Below are positions 59,597 to 64,000 of a stretch of DNA of 64,000 nucleotides, piece after piece; the first letter of the stretch is position 1, and every line of letters begins with the position of its first letter. Location of the stretch: NCBI RefSeq assembly GCF_000264495.1, contig NC_017954.1, positions 868,001 to 932,000 of the forward strand, written 5' to 3'. The notes under the pieces are model-generated. The model ran no database searches, was not told the DNA's origin, and saw nothing but the letters and a program-made list of their open reading frames with translations. The DNA comes from Thermogladius calderae 1633 (GTDB taxonomy: Archaea; Thermoproteota; Thermoprotei_A; Sulfolobales; Desulfurococcaceae). The position numbers were made by a program, and so were the translations under genes.

Positions 59597-61094
59597 GGCC
59601 CTGGTCGACGCCCTCGCCATGGGGCTCGTGCTGGCGGGCGCCCTCTCGGTCGACTCGCGCCCGAGGCTCAGCAGGGCGCTGAGGCTAGCGGGCTTCGCGG
59701 TGCCGCTGGTCTCCCTGGTCTACGCTCCCTACGGGCTCCTGTGGTTCCAGTACTTCTTCCTTGTCCTCTCCTTCCTCGTCTCGATCGGCGTGAGCCTGCA
59801 CAACGAGGACTACTACAGGGTAGTGTACGGCTCGGCCTCTTACCCTCAGGCTGTCATAGACCTCAGCCTAGTCCTGCTCGAGGTGGCGTTCTCCTCGGTC
59901 AACCTCATCGAGCTATTCGTCGCCTGGTTCACCCTGGACCTCGTCCTGCTCCTCGTGATCCTGCTCGAGAAGGGGATGGAGAACTACAGGGTGGCCGTCA
60001 CGTACATAGTTCTGAGCATGCTCCCCTGCGACCTCTCCCTGTTCACCTTCTGGGTGCTCGTCTCGGCCCGCACAGGCGTCTACGAGGCGTTCACAGCGAG
60101 CTTCAGCGAGCTCGCGGCAACGCCCGCGAGCGTGGGCCTCGTCCCAGCCCTGCTACTAGTGGCCGGCTTCACGGCCAAGCTAGCCCAGTTCCCCATTCAC
60201 ATGTGGCTACCGATCGTCCACCCGGAGGCCCCCTCGCACGGCTCCGCCATCCTCAGCGGCCTGGTCGTGAAGCTAGGCGCCTTCATGCTCCTCATGACGC
60301 AGACCCTGTTCCAGTACCCGGCGGTGGTCAACGCCGTCCTGGTCGCCCAGGGCCTGGTATCGTCGCTGTACGGTTTCCTGGCCGCGTCCGCCCAGGACGA
60401 CCTGAAGAGGCTGCTCGCCTACAGCACCATAGGCCACACCGGGGTGATAACGGTCCTACTAGGCCTAAGGGGCCTACTACCCGTGGACACGGCTCTGCTG
60501 GCTGTCCTCTACGTCTTCTACCACGGCTTGACGAAGACGCTCGGCTTCCTAAACGCTGGGCTCCTAGAGCAGGTCGCCGGCTCGCACAACCTTTACGACC
60601 TCGGCTACGTGGACAGAGTGGCCCCGGAGGCCACTACGCCAGCCGTCGTGGCGGCCATGAGCCTCGCCGGCGCCCCGCCGACGCTCGGGTTCACTATGAA
60701 GGCCCTCACTATATACGCCGTCTTGACAGTTGCGCTGAGCCGGGCGGCCTCCCCCGAGGGACCCGCTTGGTGGGCGCTTGTGGTAGCGGCCGCCCTAGTG
60801 GTCTCGAGCGTTCTCTCGGTGATCTACAGCGTCAAGCTGGTGGCCTCCTACACTTCCTTTCCGGCCAGGGCCGGGCTTAATAAGCCGGAGGTGGGGAGGC
60901 TCGAGGTGGCCAGCGAGAGATTCCTCTCCGGTCTCATAATCGCGAGCCCCGCCCTCGCACTACTGGTCCCGTCCGCCCCCGCGGTCTTCGTGCTCGTGTC
61001 CTACGCAGCGCTAGCACCCTTCGTCATTGGGCTCCATCTCAGGAGGGCCGCGTTACCCGAGGAGAAGCCCTGGGCTACGGGTGTCGAGCTATGA
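59577..61094 (+). CDS. Antiporter-like membrane subunit (NuoM/HyfD-F family) 2
   Basis: 505 residues, about 14 membrane segments. Helix-7 Lys (GFTAKLAQFPIHMWLPIVHPEAPSHGSAILSG), helix-8 Lys (DDLKRLLAYSTIGHTG) and helix-12 Lys (GFTMKALTIYAVL) are kept, but the helix-5 Glu of the family is absent: the region reads LFVAWFTLDLVLLLVILLEKG, with Phe where Glu follows Trp in NuoL, and Asp three residues later. Start GTG/TTG region overlaps the preceding gene; the 3' end overlaps the next ATG by 4 bases. Ion transfer may use the shifted acid. Confidence 0.86.
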   Translation: MPEPLFKALVDALAMGLVLAGALSVDSRPRLSRALRLAGFAVPLVSLVYAPYGLLWFQYFFLVLSFLVSIGVSLHNEDYYRVVYGSASYPQAVIDLSLVLLEVAFSSVNLIELFVAWFTLDLVLLLVILLEKGMENYRVAVTYIVLSMLPCDLSLFTFWVLVSARTGVYEAFTASFSELAATPASVGLVPALLLVAGFTAKLAQFPIHMWLPIVHPEAPSHGSAILSGLVVKLGAFMLLMTQTLFQYPAVVNAVLVAQGLVSSLYGFLAASAQDDLKRLLAYSTIGHTGVITVLLGLRGLLPVDTALLAVLYVFYHGLTKTLGFLNAGLLEQVAGSHNLYDLGYVDRVAPEATTPAVVAAMSLAGAPPTLGFTMKALTIYAVLTVALSRAASPEGPAWWALVVAAALVVSSVLSVIYSVKLVASYTSFPARAGLNKPEVGRLEVASERFLSGLIIASPALALLVPSAPAVFVLVSYAALAPFVIGLHLRRAALPEEKPWATGVEL

Positions 61095-61372
61095 CGTCCT
61101 ACTTCAAGTCGTCTATAGGCAGGGTGTTGGAGGAGCTCAAGGAGAAGACTGTGAGCAGGCTCAGGATGAGGGGGCTGACCTTCCTAGACGTCACGTCTTT
61201 CACCATGAGGCTGGGCGAGAGGGTTTTCTCCACAGTCTCCTACGTATTCGAGAGGCTGGCGGTCGTCTTGAACAAGATGCAGGTGAGGATGATAGAGCCC
61301 ATGATCATGGCGGCCATCTGGTCGTGTATAGTCTTCGTGGTAGTAGTGCTCGCATCGCTGCTGTTTAGGTGA
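61091..61372 (+). CDS. Small MbhI-like linker subunit
   Basis: 93 residues: a long amphipathic helical part (residues 1-70, basic, with regular leucines) and one C-terminal membrane segment (IMAAIWSCIVFVVVVLASLLFR). This resembles MbhI and the lateral-helix end of NuoL, which ties antiporter-like subunits to the hydrogenase arm. Overlaps both neighbours by 4 bases. Confidence 0.65.
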   Translation: MTSYFKSSIGRVLEELKEKTVSRLRMRGLTFLDVTSFTMRLGERVFSTVSYVFERLAVVLNKMQVRMIEPMIMAAIWSCIVFVVVVLASLLFR

Positions 61373-62241
61373 TGGCCGTGGAGGAGGCCCTCGCAGCCAC
61401 TATCGCCACGTCCGCCACACTAGTCCTGCCGCTCTTCATGGACGGCGTCGAGAGGAAGGTAAAGGCCTGGGTCCACTCCAGGATCGGCCCGCCGGTCACC
61501 CAGACCCTACTCGACGCCCTCAAGCTGTTGAGGAAGGAGACGCGCGTCTTCGGCTCGATACCCTACTACTTCTACCTCTCCTCGACGGCCGCCGTCCTGA
61601 CAGCACTTGGCGTGTTCAGCGCTTACATGTACTTCGCCACGCTCAACACCGCGTACGTCGTCTACACCCTGGTCTTCTACCTCACGTCGCAAGCCGCGCT
61701 AGCGCTGTCGTATTTAATCATCCCAAACCCATACAGTGTTATAGGAGGCTTCAGGGAAGTCTTTGTGTCCCTCGTCAACGAGCCCTTCATGGTCCTGGGA
61801 GTAGTCCTCTACGCGGTCTCCTTCTCGTCCCGGCCGGGTCTCTGGGGCTACGTGGCAGCCGGCTTCTCGTTCTCCGCAGTCCTTGTAGCGAGCTACGTCT
61901 CCAGCCGGAGGACCCCGTTCGACCTGAGCGAGGCCGAGCCCGAGATCGCCTCAGGGGGGTTCATCGAGCTGAGCGGCAAGGCCCTGTTCCTCGCCCTCTA
62001 CAACCTCCTCTTGTCGAGGTCCCTCTCGCAGCTGATACCCCTGTCCCTCGTGGCGATGGCCGCGGGCCCGGGCGGCCCGCTGGCCCCCCTGGCCTACCTG
62101 GCGTCACTCGCCGGCGTGTGGGCGTTGTACGGGCTCGCCTCGACTCTCATGGGAAGGGCTAGAGTCGACACGGCGTTGAAGTCCCTAGTCAAGCTCTACC
62201 TTGTCCTCATAGCGGGTGCTTTCGTGGGGCTGGTGGTGTAG
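61369..62241 (+). CDS. Hydrogenase membrane anchor, NuoH/HycD/MbhM family
   Basis: 290 residues, eight membrane segments. Typical loops: LFMDGVERKVKAWVHSRIGPPVTQTLLDALKLLRKE near residue 22, NEPFMVLGV in the middle, and SRRTPFDLSEAEPEIASGGFIELSG near 182, with the acidic cluster of the quinone/ion pathway. It connects the peripheral [NiFe] arm to the ion-translocating subunits. The next gene starts directly after its stop. Confidence 0.93.
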   Translation: MMAVEEALAATIATSATLVLPLFMDGVERKVKAWVHSRIGPPVTQTLLDALKLLRKETRVFGSIPYYFYLSSTAAVLTALGVFSAYMYFATLNTAYVVYTLVFYLTSQAALALSYLIIPNPYSVIGGFREVFVSLVNEPFMVLGVVLYAVSFSSRPGLWGYVAAGFSFSAVLVASYVSSRRTPFDLSEAEPEIASGGFIELSGKALFLALYNLLLSRSLSQLIPLSLVAMAAGPGGPLAPLAYLASLAGVWALYGLASTLMGRARVDTALKSLVKLYLVLIAGAFVGLVV

Positions 62242-63864
62242 ATGCCCGGGGTAGAGGAATACGTGAGGCTGGCCCAGGAGCGGGGAGGTAGGTGGGTCGT
62301 CCACGGTGACACAGTACACCTGGTTGTCGACCCCTCCGACCTGAGGCCCATAGCCGACAAGATCTTCAACGAGTACGGCGCGTGCTTCAGGACTTGCGTG
62401 GGGACGGACGAGAGGCCTTTGAACAACCACTTCTCCATAACCCACCTGTTCACAGACGACAGGAGCGGCCTCTACATAGCGTTGAAGTCCTACCTAGACC
62501 CAGAGAACCCCGTGGCGCCGAGCATCGCGGACGTGGTCCCGGCGGCCGACTGGTGCGAGCTCGAGGCCTGGGACATGCTGGGTATAAGGTTCGAGGGGAG
62601 GAGGCTGGAGAGGCTCGTCCTCCCCTACTGGTGGCCCGAGGGCGTCCACCCCCTGAGGAAGGAGTTCGACTACAAGAGCAGGCCCGACGTCTCGCTCGCG
62701 AGGAGCGAGAGGGTCACGCTGAGGAAGGAGGTGGGCACCGTCCCGCTCGGCCCCTACCACCCGGCCCTGCACGAGCCGGAGTACTTCGAGCTCTACGTCA
62801 AGGGGGAGAGGGTCGTAGACGTGAGGTACAGGGGGTTCCACGTACACAGGGGTATTGAGAAGCTCGCGGAGTCGAGGATGAACTACCAGCAGGTCAACTT
62901 CCTCGCGGAGAGGATATGCGGGATATGCGGCTTCGAGCACAGCACGTGCTACGCCCTCGCAGTGGAGAAGGCCGCGGGGGTGGACGTCCCGGAGAGGGCG
63001 CAGTTCATAAGGTCGATAGTACTGGAGGTCGAGAGGCTCCACAGCCACCTGCTACTGCTAGGCGTCGCCTTCCACTTACTGGGCTACGACGCGGGCTTCA
63101 TGCACATGTGGCGCGTCAGGGAGAGGACCATGGTGCTGGCCGAGATGCTGACCGGCAGTAGGAAGACCTACGGGATCAACCTCGTGGGGGGCGTGAGGAG
63201 GGACATCAACGAGGAGAAGAAGAGCAAGGTGCTGTCCGAGCTAGGGGAGCTCGTCAAGGACTTCAAGAGGGTCGTCGAGATCGCCGTCTCGGCCCCCAAC
63301 GTAAAGAGGAGGCTGACGGGCACCGGCCTACTCCCCAAGGAGGACGCGCGGAGGCTGGGGGTCGAGGGGCCCGTGGCTAGGGGCTCGGGGATAGACAAGG
63401 ACGCGCGGAGGGACCTGCCCTACGCCGCCTACAAGTACGCCTCGTTCAGGGTACCCGTCTACACCGAGGGCGACAACATGGCGAGGGTCCTCGTGAGAGT
63501 GGAGGAGGTCTTCGAGTCCGTCTCGATCATAGAGCAACTGCTCGACAAGCTGCCCAAGGGGCCGATCATGGCCGAGAAGGTCGAGATACCCCCGGGCAGA
63601 GTGGGCGTACAGGTCGTGGAGGCGCCCAGGGGCGGCGACGTACACTACGTCCTCACGGGCGACGGGAGGCCCTACCGCTGGAGGGTCAGGGCCCCGACCT
63701 ACGCGAACATACCGGCGCTAAAGGTCATGCTTAGGGACCAGCGCCTCGCGGACGCCCCGATCACCATCGCGAGTATAGACCCGTGCTTCTCCTGCACCGA
63801 CCGCGTAGTCGTCGTAAGGGACGACGGGGTGGTTGAGAGGCTGGAGGTGGGGGCGTCGTGGTGA
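62242..63864 (+). CDS. [NiFe]-hydrogenase large subunit, HycE-type fusion of NuoC and NuoD domains
   Basis: 540 residues. Residues 1-150 are a NuoC-like domain (EAWDMLGIRFEGR..LVLPYWWPEGVHPLRKEF). The rest is the large subunit: GFHVHRGIEKLAE, then the first nickel motif ERICGICGFEHS (about 62912-62941) and the last DPCFSCTDR (about 63778-63804). All four nickel-binding cysteines are present, so this is a hydrogenase and not a sulfane reductase or complex I. NuoC-NuoD fusion is typical of HycE/HyfG. About 19 residues follow the final arginine and may be removed during maturation. The stop overlaps the next start (GTGA). Confidence 0.94.
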   Translation: MPGVEEYVRLAQERGGRWVVHGDTVHLVVDPSDLRPIADKIFNEYGACFRTCVGTDERPLNNHFSITHLFTDDRSGLYIALKSYLDPENPVAPSIADVVPAADWCELEAWDMLGIRFEGRRLERLVLPYWWPEGVHPLRKEFDYKSRPDVSLARSERVTLRKEVGTVPLGPYHPALHEPEYFELYVKGERVVDVRYRGFHVHRGIEKLAESRMNYQQVNFLAERICGICGFEHSTCYALAVEKAAGVDVPERAQFIRSIVLEVERLHSHLLLLGVAFHLLGYDAGFMHMWRVRERTMVLAEMLTGSRKTYGINLVGGVRRDINEEKKSKVLSELGELVKDFKRVVEIAVSAPNVKRRLTGTGLLPKEDARRLGVEGPVARGSGIDKDARRDLPYAAYKYASFRVPVYTEGDNMARVLVRVEEVFESVSIIEQLLDKLPKGPIMAEKVEIPPGRVGVQVVEAPRGGDVHYVLTGDGRPYRWRVRAPTYANIPALKVMLRDQRLADAPITIASIDPCFSCTDRVVVVRDDGVVERLEVGASW

Positions 63865-64000
63865 GAGTACTCAAGCCAGTGGAGCTGATAGTCGTCGCGT
63901 CGGAGAAGGGGAGGGTCACAGTAAAGTACCCCTACCAGGAGCCTCTCGTCACGAGTGACTTCAGGGGGGCTATCAGGATAGACGCGTCCAAGTGCATAGG
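63861..64000 (+). CDS. NuoI/HycF/MbhN-like ferredoxin subunit (3' end outside window)
   Basis: 47 residues are visible from a GTG overlapping the hydrogenase stop by 4 bases. After a beta-rich start (VLKPVELIVVASEKGRVTVKYPY) the frame reaches DFRGAIRIDASKCIG, the beginning of the first [4Fe-4S] motif of NuoI-type two-cluster subunits, and is cut by the window edge. The NuoB/MbhJ small subunit has not yet appeared and is expected further right. Confidence 0.8.
   Translation, partial: MRVLKPVELIVVASEKGRVTVKYPYQEPLVTSDFRGAIRIDASKCI

Overview
The window comes from a hyperthermophilic crenarchaeon, most likely of the Desulfurococcales. The evidence is archaeal TATA-box promoters (several apparently leaderless), frequent GTG and TTG starts, heavy use of AGG and ATA codons at high GC, a tRNA gene without encoded CCA, and archaeal-type information genes (Nip7-like PUA protein, archaeal RNA m5C methyltransferase, THUMP proteins). 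Metabolic genes agree: a tungsten glyceraldehyde-3-phosphate:ferredoxin oxidoreductase, a superoxide reductase, a class II-type archaeal encapsulin fused to ferritin, and a group 4 membrane-bound [NiFe] hydrogenase joined to an Mrp antiporter. The species cannot be fixed from the sequence alone.

Layout. 0-5 kb: RNA modification genes, then a biotin carrier protein facing a carboxyltransferase-thiolase pair. 5-12 kb: zinc-finger protein, surface transglutaminase-like protein, ABC-2 exporter, dihydropteroate synthase family protein, Mn-type CDF transporter, M32 carboxypeptidase. 12-16.5 kb: a sugar nucleotidyltransferase directly followed by a catalytically degenerate phosphohexomutase, then the ATPase and T subunit of a YkoEDC-type ECF transporter. 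16.5-20.9 kb: an AT-richer, decayed island with an IS607 tnpA remnant, a retropepsin-like protease, nuclease remnants, a membrane protein, a frameshifted M48 protease and an orphan. 20.9-30 kb: pyrDK, the ECF S component YkoE, two PP-loop enzymes, a DUF134/DUF5320 pair, a class III aminotransferase, argS. 30-40 kb: gor, a phosphate transporter with a PhoU-like partner, a SagB-type nitroreductase, a THUMP protein, thiI, tRNA-Arg(CCT), ferritin-encapsulin, a winged-helix regulator with a bactofilin-like protein. 40-46 kb: a complete family-5 peptide/oligosaccharide ABC importer. 46-52 kb: thioredoxin-like protein, Fe-alcohol dehydrogenase, a superoxide reductase cluster with an Lrp regulator, an HTH-phosphoribosyltransferase fusion, an HtrA protease.

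52.2-64 kb is one large bioenergetic cluster, running off the right edge. Seven Mrp/Mnh-like genes are followed by a GltD-like NADPH/FAD oxidoreductase, a HycB-like four-cluster ferredoxin, two further antiporter-like subunits, a small MbhI-like subunit, a NuoH/MbhM subunit, a HycE-type fused NuoC-NuoD hydrogenase large subunit with both NiFe cysteine pairs, and the start of a NuoI-like ferredoxin subunit. The arrangement resembles formate hydrogenlyase-Mrp clusters, but no formate dehydrogenase is present in the window; the GltD-like and HycB-like pair stands where the electron-input module would be.

The most interesting signals are this hydrogenase cluster, a bipartite inverted repeat with identical 16-base spacing in front of both separated halves of the ECF transporter, the degenerate phosphomutase paired with a nucleotidyltransferase, and the superoxide reductase cluster whose SOR lacks the usual active-site lysine.
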